NCBI GenBank assembly: GCA_020796225.1
Contig: CM036756.1
Coordinates: 55,148,616-55,212,615, forward strand
Direction of reading: 5' to 3'
DNA length: 64,000 nucleotides
DNA from: Arion vulgaris
Lineage: Eukaryota > Mollusca > Gastropoda > Stylommatophora > Arionidae
Shown here: in pieces, positions 54,425-63,320 of the stretch
Layout: the number at the start of each line of letters is the position of its first letter
Position numbering within the stretch: the first letter of the stretch is position 1
Made by a program: the position numbers and the translations under genes
Notes under the pieces: model-generated
Databases searched by the model: none
Told to the model about the DNA's origin: nothing
The model's input: the letters and a program-made list of their open reading frames with translations, nothing else

Positions 54425-54957
54425 ATAATAACATAGATGGTGTTATATGAAGAATGATGGTGTTATATGAAGAATGATGGTGTTATATGAAGAATGATGG
54501 TGTTATATGAAGAATGATGGTGTTATATGAAGAATGATGGTGTTATATGAAGAATGATGGTGTTATATGAAGAATGATGGTGGTATATGAAGAATGATGG
54601 TGTTATATGAAGAATGATGGTGTTATATGAAGAATGATGGTGTTATATGAAGAATGATGGTGTTATATGAAGAATGATGGTGTTATATGAAGAATGATGG
54701 TGTTATATGAAGAATGATGGTGTTATATGAAGAATGATGGTGTTATATGAAGAATGATGGTGTTATATGAAGAATGATGGTGTTATATGAAGAATGATGG
54801 TGTTAAATGAAGAACGATGGTGTTATATGAAGAATGATGGTGTTATATGAAGAATGATGGTGTTATATGAAGAACGATGGTGTTATATGAAGAACGATGG
54901 TGTTATATGAAGAATGATGGTGTTATATGAAGAATGATGGTGTTATATGAAGAATGG
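54425..54957. repeat. 20-bp tandem array, about 26 copies
   Basis: The unit 'tgttatatgaagaatgatgg' is near-perfect. The same 20 bases occur, slightly altered ('gatggtgttatataaagaat'), inside each unit of the adjacent 74-bp array, so this is a sub-unit expansion. Confidence 0.97.
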
Positions 54958-55480
54958 CTAATGTTGAGATGCTGAATGAGATCAAGATACAGAAAGCGAC
55001 ATAGATGGTGTTATATAAAGAATGACTAATGTTGAGATGCTGAATGAGATCAAGATACAGAGAAAGCTTAGACATAGATGGTGTTATATAAGAATGACTA
55101 ATGTTGAGGTGTTGAATGAGATCAGATACAGAAAGCAGACATAGATGGTGTTATATAAAGAATGGCAATGTTGAGATGCTGAATGAGATCAAGATACGGA
55201 AGCTAGACATAGATGGTGTTATATAAAGAATGACTAATGTTGAGATGCTGAATGAGATCAAGATACAGAAAGCAGAATAGATGGTGTTATATAAAAAATG
55301 ACTAATGTTGAGATGCTGAATGAGATAGATACAGAAAGCTTAGACATAGATGGTGTTATATAAAGAATGACTAATGTTGAGGTGTTGAATGAGATCAAGA
55401 CACAGAGAAAGCTTAGACATAGATGGTGTTATATAAAGAATGACTAATGTTGAGGTGTGAATGAGATCAAGACACAGAGA
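54957..55480. repeat. About 74-bp tandem array, about 7 copies, from LINE tail
   Basis: The unit is 'ctaatgttgagatgctgaat gagatcaagatacagagaaa gcttagacatagatggtgtt atataaagaatga'. The last unit continues into an open LINE frame (NEIKTQRKLIINIRKRQS), so the unit encodes the MTNVEMLNEIK..RKL segment of that LINE. Lengths vary by small losses. Confidence 0.92.
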
Positions 55481-55745
55481 AAGCTTATCATCAATATAAG
55501 AAAGAGACAGTCATTATTTTTTGGACATGTGATGAGAAAGAGAGGTTCAGATCACATTGTGACAACTGGTAAAATCGAGGGTAGGCATGTCAGAGGAAGA
55601 CAGAGACAGAACATTTTGTATAGACTGACTTCATGGCACATTAGAGCGTCAACATCTGAGATGATAACAAATACCAAATACAAAGATTTATGGATATCCA
55701 TGATCGCCTCATCACGGCCGCACCTAATGATAATGATTATATGAA
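55430..55745 (+). pseudogene. LINE RT C-terminus, intact frame to stop
   Basis: The plus strand is open for 95 codons: MNEIKTQRKLIINIRKRQSL, FFGHVMRKRGSDHIVTTGKI, EGRHVRGRQRQNILYRLTSW, then a tail ending in a stop. RKRQ..FFGHVMR, HIVTTGKIEG and RGRQR..IL are standard LINE terminal boxes. It is a well-preserved, presumably recent copy whose 5' part has been replaced by tandem arrays. Confidence 0.9.
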
Positions 55746-55924
55746 GATTGAAAGAATAGATATCAACATGCAGCTTGTTTTCTGCATTACGAAACTCTCA
55801 TTATAGTCCTCTGGAAATATATATAATTTGTCTTGACTTCAATGATGCATGTCTTCCGTTCTTTCTCCTTCTTAATCAATATCACGTTTAATGTGATCAC
55901 AATATTTCATTTTCCATGAAATCG

Positions 55925-56180
55925 CCTGTGTAGTGTCGGGGCCCGCAAGGGAAGCAAAGAATAGTACCACTGAGATCTACAAAGCATGTCGTATGAGGCG
56001 ACTGAGGTAGGGGTCTAGGAAGCAACACTAGTAAATAAAAAGCTTCGCAGAAATCGGATGTGCTAGCCTACTTGTAGGCGTAAAACTGGCACAATGTAAA
56101 ATCGCTATTAGGCTCAGATCAGATACACATCACATAGAGCGGTGAACAAGTGGTCGACATGGAGCGTTTGAAGAAGAAGT
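55925..56180 (+). repeat. Dispersed element R1, reference plus copy
   Basis: 'tgtgtagtgtcggggcccgc aagggaagcaaagaatagta' through 'gtgctagcctacttgtaggc' and 'aggctcagatcagatacaca' to 'ggagcgtttgaagaagaag'. It is the most complete unexpanded copy; it shows that the 44-bp slice is normally single. Confidence 0.88.
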
Positions 56181-56334
56181 TTCCGGGAAATGTTGTTTAT
56201 GAGCCAATGTTGGTCAATGTTCATCCCCTGGAGATGTCTAGTAACTTTCCTTTTCTTTGTAATTCTTTGTAATAGGTGTTCTAAGATCTATACTGCTCCA
56301 CTGTTTCAATAGATTATAGTTGGGTCTTTTTATT

Positions 56335-56535
56335 TTTCAAAATCCAGAAGCACTTGAACTTTCAGCTCTTCGGCTCGGTGCCAAGGACATCGTAACCCTT
56401 CGGTTCGGTGCCATGAACACCACGAATCTGGGGAGCCTGTGGCTTTCTGCCAGCCCGCGGAATTGAACCCGCAAACATAGAGGGCTAGTCACTCGCAGTC
56501 AACGCGCTACGACCAGCCAGCGGGGCAGTTGGGTC
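56335..56535 (-). repeat. tRNA-derived SINE, family R3
   Basis: It carries the reverse complement of 29725-29900, including B box 'gcgggttcaattccgcggg' and body 'cgaatctggggagcctgtgg'. It has an additional 'cgtaacccttcggttcggtg' duplication of the 'gctcttcggctcggtgcc' motif absent from the 29725 copy. Confidence 0.85.
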
Positions 56536-57364
56536 TTTAACATAGTAGAGTAGTCTTCTTTTTTACTGGATGGGTAGTTAGCTCATCGCACAACCTCAAA
56601 CCTGGAGGACCAAGAGACCACATTTAATCTGACCTCCCTGCTTCGATTTGTCCAGCTTGAGTAACTGCCGGCATAGCTCACCACGTCATTGAGGTACGTA
56701 AGCACCACCACCACCACTAGAAGGTAATGTCCTCATGGGGAGTGGGGGTGTTATACTATACGCATATCATTATTTATTTGAAGCGACTTGCTTTCCTTCT
56801 GCTATGTTTCGTTTACATCATCATTATATATTTTTCTTATTCTATTCTCTTTGGGCAATTTGGTTTCCTTGTCAATTATATTTCCATTTCTTCCATTAAT
56901 GACGGTGAATAGCTTGAAGCAGTGATGTTTTATACTCATTGCAACCTTTTCTCCTGCACTACATTTTTGTTCTCACTTGAACATGATCAGTTGCTCATAT
57001 TTTGCTATCTTGGAATCTTCATATTATTTTTATGACATCATTTAAATGAGACCTGCATCATTTATAATGTCAATTTTACCCTGGTGATTTCATTGCTAGC
57101 ATTGCTGGATCATTATTCTGAAATAATAGTTTCAAATGTGCAACCAACTGATCTGTTTCAATGTTTCCTGCTGTTTTCTCATAAAATTCCATATTAATAC
57201 TTGTTATATTTGATATTTTAACTACGCAATAGACACTAACAAAGAAACTATACTATGAATTGCAATAGCAACATTAACTTTTTAAAATATATATAAAATT
57301 TGAAACTCCAAAGGTGTATAGTTTTCAAAATAAATTACGAATTATCAGTTCCAATATGCACTAG
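56536..57364. other. Unassigned AT-rich DNA
   Basis: There is a short CAC run at 56703-56718. An open frame at 56727-56912 is hydrophobic but has no family signature. Confidence 0.35.
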
Positions 57365-57645
57365 TAACAACTATTATAAGAAGGAGAAGATGGAGATATG
57401 TTGGACACATCTTGAGAAGAAATGATCAAAGAATACCAAAAGCAGGCATTAAAGTGGGATGCAACGGGTTCAAGAAAGAGAAGTCGACCTAAGGAAACAC
57501 TGAAACGAACTTTGTTGAGAGAGGCAAGAAATGTCGGTTTCAGTTCCATGTTAGATATTGAGCGAGTTGAACATGATAGAGCAGTATGAAGAAATTGCTT
57601 GCAGGCCCTATGTAATGTATAACGGTACAAAATGAATTATTATTA
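57365..57645 (+). pseudogene. LINE 3' tail ending in (ATT)n
   Basis: Frames on the plus strand give RRRRWRYVGHILRRNDQRIP, KAGIKVGCNGF (shifted from a KWDATG.RKRGRPKETL reading) and a Trp-poor end. 'gaattattattat' closes it. It is co-linear with 10280 and 20550. Confidence 0.8.
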
Positions 57646-58059
57646 TATTGCTAAAATCTTCACAAATGCCAACACGAATTGTAAAACGATTAAGCAAATA
57701 GAAAGTTAAATGCATATGAAAACAGATGTCAGCAAAAATGAATGAACACAAAATGAAACGGATTCAAAACAGCTGATAAAATTAAAAGAAATGTCTGGCA
57801 GACCAATAGTAATAACGTTGAGGAAGATAAGATTGAATTGAGTTATACATGCTCTGAGAATAAATGATCAAAGAATCACAAAGCATGCACTGAAGTGGAG
57901 GAAATGATTCAAGACAGAGAAGGTTCAAGGAGAACTTTGAGAGACGTCGAATAACATCGACTCAAACTTCTAGCAGAGACTGAAAGAGAGCCAGGAAGAA
58001 CACATAATAACATAATATAATCAAGAATAATGTAGATGATAATAAAGATATACATACAT
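57646..58059 (+). pseudogene. Second decayed LINE tail of the same family
   Basis: 57810-58000 ('gaataaatgatcaaagaatc acaaagcatgcactgaagtg', 'gagagacgtcg') follows the order of 57408-57530 with more damage. The first about 130 bp are unassigned. Confidence 0.6.
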
Positions 58060-58975
58060 AATGAGAATGAGAATGTCAGTATTGTAAATGGAATAAAGAT
58101 ATAATAAAAGAGAAACTGTAGAATGTCAGTATTGTAAATGGAATAAAAGATATAAATAAACAGAGAAACTGTAGAATGTCAGTATTGTAAATGGAATAAC
58201 AGATATAAATAAACAGAGAAACTGTAGAATGTCAGTATTGTAAATGAATAAAGATATAATAAACAAGAAACTGTAGAATTCAGTAATTGTAAATGAAATA
58301 AACAGATATAAATAAACAGAGAAACTGTAGAATGTCAGTATTGTAAATGGAATAAAGATATAAATAAACAGAGAAACTGTAGAATGTCAGTATTGTAAAT
58401 GGAATAACAGATATAAATAAACAGAGAAACTGTAGAATGTCAGTATTGTAAATGGAATAAAAGATATAATAAACAGAGAAACTGAGAATGTCAGTATTGT
58501 AAATGAATAAACATAAATAAACAGAGAAACTGTAGAATGTCAGTATTGTAAATGGAATAAAGATATAAATAAACAGAGAAACTGTAAATTTCAGTTTTGT
58601 AAATGAAATAAAGATATATATGAACAAGAAAGAAAGTAGATTGTAAATGGACAATAATACTTAAGATGAAAACAATAAATGTCATATTTAGAATGATACA
58701 GCATGATATAAACAGAGAACAGTAGTCCCTATTTCAATAAATCTAAATAAACAGAGAAACTGTAGAATGTCAGTATTGTAAATGGAATAAAAGATATGAA
58801 TAAACAGAGAAACTGTAGAATGTCAGTATTGTAAATGGAATAACATATATAAATAAACAGAGAAACTGTAGAATGTCAGTATTGTAAATGAAATAAAAGA
58901 TATGAATAAACAGAGAAACTGCATAATGTCAGTATTGTAAATGGAATAACTCATAAATAAAAGAAAACATTAAAT
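58060..58975. repeat. 54-bp tandem array, about 15 copies, with an interruption
   Basis: The unit is 'agaaactgtagaatgtcagt attgtaaatggaataaaaga tataaataaacag'. It is interrupted at 58620-58740 by a 120-bp segment that recurs, diverged, at 58985-59110 just outside the array ('aatacttaagatgaaaacaa' and 'aatacttagagatgaaaaca'). The basic duplication therefore once included this longer flank. Confidence 0.93.
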
Positions 58976-59439
58976 TTCAGAATTGCAAATAAATTATATA
59001 TATACACAAATGAACACAAGAGAAAGCTAGAGTTGTATGTACTAATAATACTTAGAGATGAAAACAAATCAATCACATCATGTTAGAATGTACCAGCATG
59101 CGTGGACAGACTGTACTAGTTCTCTATTTCCGGTAATCTTTGAATGAAAGACATTACATAATTTTAATCAGAAATTCTGCAGAAAAAAGGAAGTTTAATA
59201 GAAACATTATAGAATTACATGAATAGTTCAGAAGAATAGTTAGCAAAAAAATAATCAGAGCATTATTTCTTCATGCAGTTTCTAAATCTTTTGCGCAGAC
59301 TCACAGACGTCAAGTTGAACATGCTCAATCAAGCTATTTATCTGTTGGGGAAGGTTACATAATTATTTATTGTGATTTAAGAAATTTGGAATCAAAAGAT
59401 AATTATGCATATTTTGATATCTGTGATGATATTACGAGT
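58976..59439. other. Unassigned flank
   Basis: Apart from the repeated flank at 58985-59110, nothing is recognised. Confidence 0.4.
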
Positions 59440-59690
59440 GTATTTGGCAAGCTAACTACAGGAACTTTGGTCACATCAAGCGTCACGATGGCCAGGAGAG
59501 AACAATAATAGAGGGCAGGGTCCCAGGACACAGAGGCAGACCAAGAAGAAGATGGCTACAAGATATTAAAGAAACCATGAATATGACCATCGACGAAGTG
59601 GGTGAACTGACTAGAGACAGTGTGAATTTCAGATGCGCTGCAAAGAGAGCAACGTCCTATAAAGGATACGAACCTTGATGATGATGATCT
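59440..59690 (+). pseudogene. LINE 3' tail, well preserved
   Basis: The plus strand reads NFGHIKRHDGQERTIIEGRV, PGHRGRPRRRWLQDIKETMN, MTIDEVGELTRDSVNFRCAA and KRATSYKGYEP, then a stop and a GATGATGATG end. It is an uninterrupted frame to the natural terminus. Its homologue is the minus copy at 48500-48720. Confidence 0.9.
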
Positions 59691-59754
59691 ACAGGAACAA
59701 ACAGCCTGTTTTTTCTTGAGCATATCTAAAAGTGTCTATAACCACTTAAAGTAT

Positions 59755-59975
59755 CTTTTATTCCATTTACGATACTGACATTCTACAGTTTCTCTGTTTA
59801 TTTATATCTGTTATTCCATTTACAATACTGACATTCTACAGTTCTCTCTTCTTTTTTTGACATATTTCTTATATCTTTATTCCATTTACAATACTGACTT
59901 CAATTCTCGTTTATTCTTTTCTGTTTCTATATATCTTTTATTCCATTTACAATACTTACATAGTATCTTTGTTTA
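59755..59975. repeat. Inverted units of the 54-bp array
   Basis: Four units such as 'ttccatttacaatactgaca ttctacag' and 'tttctctgtttatttatatc' are the reverse complement of the array at 58060-58975, about 800 bp away. Confidence 0.92.
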
Positions 59976-60094
59976 TAGAAGCAAAGGATTTACGTCGTTG
60001 CACCGGGCTTCACCATATGGTTCTGTCTCTGTCTGTAGAAATAGCACGCCATTTGCCGAGAGTGTTGCACGAAGAACGAACTCCGTGACTTATT
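59976..60094 (-). repeat. SINE R2, interrupted by a LINE insertion
   Basis: 'aaaggatttacgtcgttgca', 'atatggttctgtctctgtct' and 'ccgagagtgttgcacgaaga acgaactccgtg' are R2. It stops at about 60092 where the LINE end 'ccccagggggatgatggaag' begins, so the tRNA-like head is lost or displaced. Confidence 0.75.
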
Positions 60095-60915
60095 GTCTTT
60101 CCCCAGGGGGATGATGGAAGTGGTTGTCCATTCTTGTTGTTTAGCGTAGTTGTGTGAACTTTAATTTGCCTTCCAGATGCAGATAAGTAGCCCGTGTTGT
60201 ATTATATCCGTGGTTATTTAGTGTGGTCTTGATATTGTTTATCCATTGTTTTGGTTTCTCTTGACCCTAGTACCTGCTTTATTTTATTGTATGCTGTTAT
60301 TGGGGGTTGGTTGTATTCCATTTTTATGAAATGTCTAAACCACTGCATTTTTTGTCTTCCAATGTATTCGGTGCATGAAGTTATGCTCACTCTGCTTCTG
60401 ATGTCATCGTTTCGCAGTATATCTTTCCTGGTGACACCCATCGTCTCCCTCAAGCATTTCATTTCACATGTGGTGTGTTGCTGTCAGAGACCAAGTTTGG
60501 AACTGGCAACAAAGTAGTGGTAAAAAATAACTTTTTATCATCTGTCTTTTCACTTCCATCTTTATCTTTGGGGGTTGTAATAATGGTGCCATCTGGTAGG
60601 TCACTACATTTGCTTTGCGGGATCTTGTCTCTTTTTCTCTATCGAGTTTTCCGTTTTCAGTAAAAATGCCTAAATATTTGAATTCAGAAACTTGTTTTAC
60701 GCTGGTGTTGTCTATCTGTATGTTTGCTTGAATTTGTGTTCTGCTGATTCTCATGGTCTCGGTTTTAGTGTGTTGATTTTAATGTTGTACTTCCTGCATG
60801 TTATTAACAATGAATTTATATGATGTGGTAGCTGATCTTCATCTTCATAGATTATACTTTGGTCGTCTGTCAACAATAATTCATTAATTTGATTATTTCA
60901 TTGATTATAGTTTTC
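60095..60915 (-). pseudogene. LINE reverse transcriptase, from catalytic box to 3' end
   Basis: The most informative RT piece. Minus strand, in order: LLTDDQSIIYEDEDQL (the YADD catalytic box, here LTDD); INSLLITCRKYNIKIN; TETMRISRTQIQANIQID; VSEFKYLGIFTENGKLDREK; VVTYQMAPLLQPPKIKMEVK; MKCLRETMGVTRKDILRNDD; and ITSCTEYIGRQKMQWFRHFI. These are the palm end, thumb and C-terminal tail of a LINE reverse transcriptase. EFKYLGI is a strong family motif. Frame shifts break it. Its 3' end joins the SINE R2 piece at 60094. Confidence 0.9.
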
Positions 60916-60984
60916 ATTCTGTATGAGCACAAATCTGTAGTTTCAGCAAACAAACCTAGGATTCTCATGAATAAATAACACGTC

Positions 60985-61060
60985 ACTCGAATCTACAACC
61001 TTCATAGCGACATGCAAACATATTAACCACTTCGCTATTAGAGACCCTCCATGTCGATGG
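60985..61060 (-). repeat. tRNA-like SINE head (R2 type)
   Basis: The minus strand reads 'gggtctctaatagcgaagtg gttaatatgtttgcatgtcg' and then 'aaggttgtagattcgagtg', giving A and B boxes. No body follows. It may be the displaced head of the copy broken at 60094, or a separate truncated insertion. Confidence 0.6.
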
Positions 61061-61084
61061 TATATGATAGGAAAGAGTGCTCAA

Positions 61085-61175
61085 ATAGCGCAGTAGTTAG
61101 TGCGCTTACTTCGTATGCGTGATGTGCGTTCTCACCCGCACAGCGCTAAATTAATGTTTAGTAAAAACCGAGCCA
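61085..61175 (+). repeat. SINE R4 head
   Basis: 'caaatagcgcagtagttagt gcgcttacttcgtatgcgtg' matches the head at 26128. The B-box region 'gttctcacccgcacag' is degenerate and the body is absent. Confidence 0.6.
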
Positions 61176-61439
61176 TTAAATAAGAATATATATATATGAG
61201 AAAAATAAAATACTTGAAAAACTTAACTTGATCACAATAATATTCACTTGATACAATGTTCGACAACTAATTCAACAATAATAATGTACGGAATTTGACA
61301 TACGACAAATGAAATAGTTCTTGATCTAATTACTATGATATTTTGGCTAGGAAACGACGGAAGCAGATACACGATATTGATAACATATTATAATGTAAGC
61401 CTTAGTGTTGGTTAAATAAATGAGGGTTTTTTTTGGGTT
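61176..61439. other. AT-rich DNA, nothing recognised
   Basis: There is a short TA run at about 61185-61197. No other feature is seen. Confidence 0.4.
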
Positions 61440-61640
61440 TTTTTTCCCCGATCCGGAAGCACTTGAGCTTTCGGCTCTTCGACTCGGTGCCATGGACATC
61501 GTAACCCTTCGGTTCGGTGCCACGAACACCTGAATCTGGGGAACCTGTGGCTTTTCTGCCAGCCCGCGGAATTGAACCCGCACTCACAGAGGACTAGTCA
61601 TCCGCAGTCCAACGCGCTATGAACATGCTGGGCAGGCGGG
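61440..61640 (-). repeat. tRNA-derived SINE, family R3
   Basis: It contains 'gcgggttcaattccgcgggc' on the minus strand and the body block 'aacctgtggcttttctgcca'. It carries the same 'cgtaacccttcggttcggtg' duplication as 56335. The minus-strand open frames over it are incidental. Confidence 0.86.
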
Positions 61641-61654
61641 CAAATGAGGTTTTA

Positions 61655-62032
61655 AAGCCGGTGGATTGACTTCATTGTACGGGGTTTTACCCCGTATAGC
61701 TCGGTCCCGCTCCGCAGAAATAACATGCATCTGCTGCTAGTATTGCACAAAGCACGTAGTCTCTCCTAGTTTCGGCAACAATTCTAGGGTCTCTGGAAAA
61801 AATGCAATCGTGAACAGAACGGTGCGGTCCGGATTGGAACCCACGACCTAAAGCTCGCAAGGCAAATGCTTTGAACACACGACCTAAAGCTCGCAAGGCA
61901 AATGCTTGGAACACACGACCTAGCCCAAGGCAATCTGAACCACGACCTAAAGCTCGCTAGGCAAATGCTTCGAACCCACGACCTAAAGCTCGCTAGGCAA
62001 ATGCTTAACAAATTAGCCACATAGACCCCAGT
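61655..62032 (-). repeat. SINE R2 with five tandem B-box segments
   Basis: Minus strand from 62032: 'ggggtctatgtggctaattt gttaagcatttgcc' (A-box part), then 'tagcgagctttaggtcgtgg gttcgaagcatttgcc' repeated about five times at 36 bp (one unit shortened), ending 'gtgggttccaatccgga' and the R2 body to 61660. Normally this head occurs once. Minus-strand Ala/Leu/Arg-rich open frames arise from the repeat. Confidence 0.88.
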
Positions 62033-62654
62033 GGGTAAATTAAATAGTATTATCTTGAATAAATCAAGTTAAATGGAAACAAGAACACACAGAAAGTTAT
62101 GGTTTGTCTTCTTGATACAGAATGACATCTGTTGCCACGTTGAAAGTTGATTGCAAAAAAAACCAAACAAAAAAAGGTGTTAATAACAAGAAAAATAATA
62201 CTAGAAGCAGACAGTATACGTTACACGCCCGACAATTACACAAAGAAAGAACGCATGAACAACTAATTAGTTCTCTATACTTACAGCTGGATGAGATTTA
62301 CGGTATGTGTCCGGTATAGATTCTATAGGGAACAAAAAACCATACACTCGTTAATGTCAGTCATTATCGATCTCTGACATCGATCTGCAAGACTGTGCAT
62401 GAATAATGTAGGCAGTAAGCACTGCCCCAGCTGCAACTGTTCTTATTTCTAAGGATTTTAGATCATTGAACGAACTGAATAACAGACGATTTTTTTGTAA
62501 AGTGTTTTTTAGTCTAGATCATACGTTTGTTTTTTAATGAGATCTCGTCTCTCTCCTGCTGATGTTACGGTAATACTAGTTTTGCATTCTCATGTTATAT
62601 AATGGGTGTCTCTCATTCTCAGATTATAACATAAACTAGATTTTCATTCTCATT
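62033..62654. other. Unassigned DNA
   Basis: An open frame at 62122-62319 has a Lys/Asn-rich start and no recognised family. A weak doublet, 'ttttgcattctcatgttata' and 'attttcattctcattttaca', lies at 62580-62660. Confidence 0.35.
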
Positions 62655-62915
62655 TTACAACGCTCGCTCGCGTAGTGCCGAGGCTCGAAAGGAGAAAAGA
62701 TTGTACCATGCGACCTACAAGTCATGTCGTAAGAAGCGACTGATGTCGGACGTAGGGAAGCTACCCTAGTAAATAAAATGCATTGCAGAAATTGGATGTG
62801 CTAGCCTATTTGTAGGGGAATAAGTGGCTAATGTACAATCGCCCTAGGCTCAGTTCACATACACATCACAAAGTGGTTAATAAGTGGTTGATAGGAGAAT
62901 TCGAAGAAGAAGAGA
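62655..62915 (+). repeat. Dispersed element R1, plus copy
   Basis: 'cgtagtgccgaggctcgaaa', 'gacctacaagtcatgtcgta agaagcgact', 'aaatgcattgcagaaattgg' and 'attcgaagaagaagag' give the full R1 order. Confidence 0.85.
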
Positions 62916-62939
62916 GGATATTGAACTAAAACTAGTCTT

Positions 62940-63320
62940 TCATTTTCAGTTTACAACAAAATCAAATAAGAAGTTTGCGTAACGAATCAGAAAGTCTCGA
63001 TAGTATCTCGGAAAACACGGCGAAGCAGTTTACTAATGTTTCATTGTTTCTTTCCTTTCTATTTCTAGTTTTATGTGTGTTTTTTTGTGTTACATTTATT
63101 TCGTTATTCGTTTTATTCCAGATTTTCCTTAGATACGTTTGTATTTGGTCGTCCATTTGTGTTTCATTTAATTTGTCACTCCTGTTTGTTCGTTTGCTTG
63201 ATAAAGGCCTATTTGGTCGAAACGTTGCTGTATTTTGTCATTGTTTTGTAATTTGTAAAACTACAGTACTTTGTAATTACGTGTTTTGCAATCAAATAGT
63301 TTTACTGCAGTTCCATATAT
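62940..63320 (+). repeat. Long copy of the hammerhead-like element
   Basis: The plus strand carries 'gcttgataaaggcctatttg gtcgaaacgttgctg' at about 63196 and 'aaaactacagtactttgt' at 63257. Upstream, 63015-63160 matches the reverse complement of 31625-31730, so this family is longer than the palindrome arms. The frame LRNESESLDSISENTAKQF on this strand may be incidental. Assignment to Penelope-like elements is inference. Confidence 0.65.

Noticed and set aside
58280..58654. A 124-codon minus-strand Phe/Tyr-rich open frame
   Set aside because: It is periodic with the 54-bp array and has no family resemblance.
61687..62020. Minus-strand Ala/Leu/Arg/Ser-rich open frames
   Set aside because: They are produced by the 36-bp SINE head repeat; 36 is a multiple of three so a frame stays open by chance.
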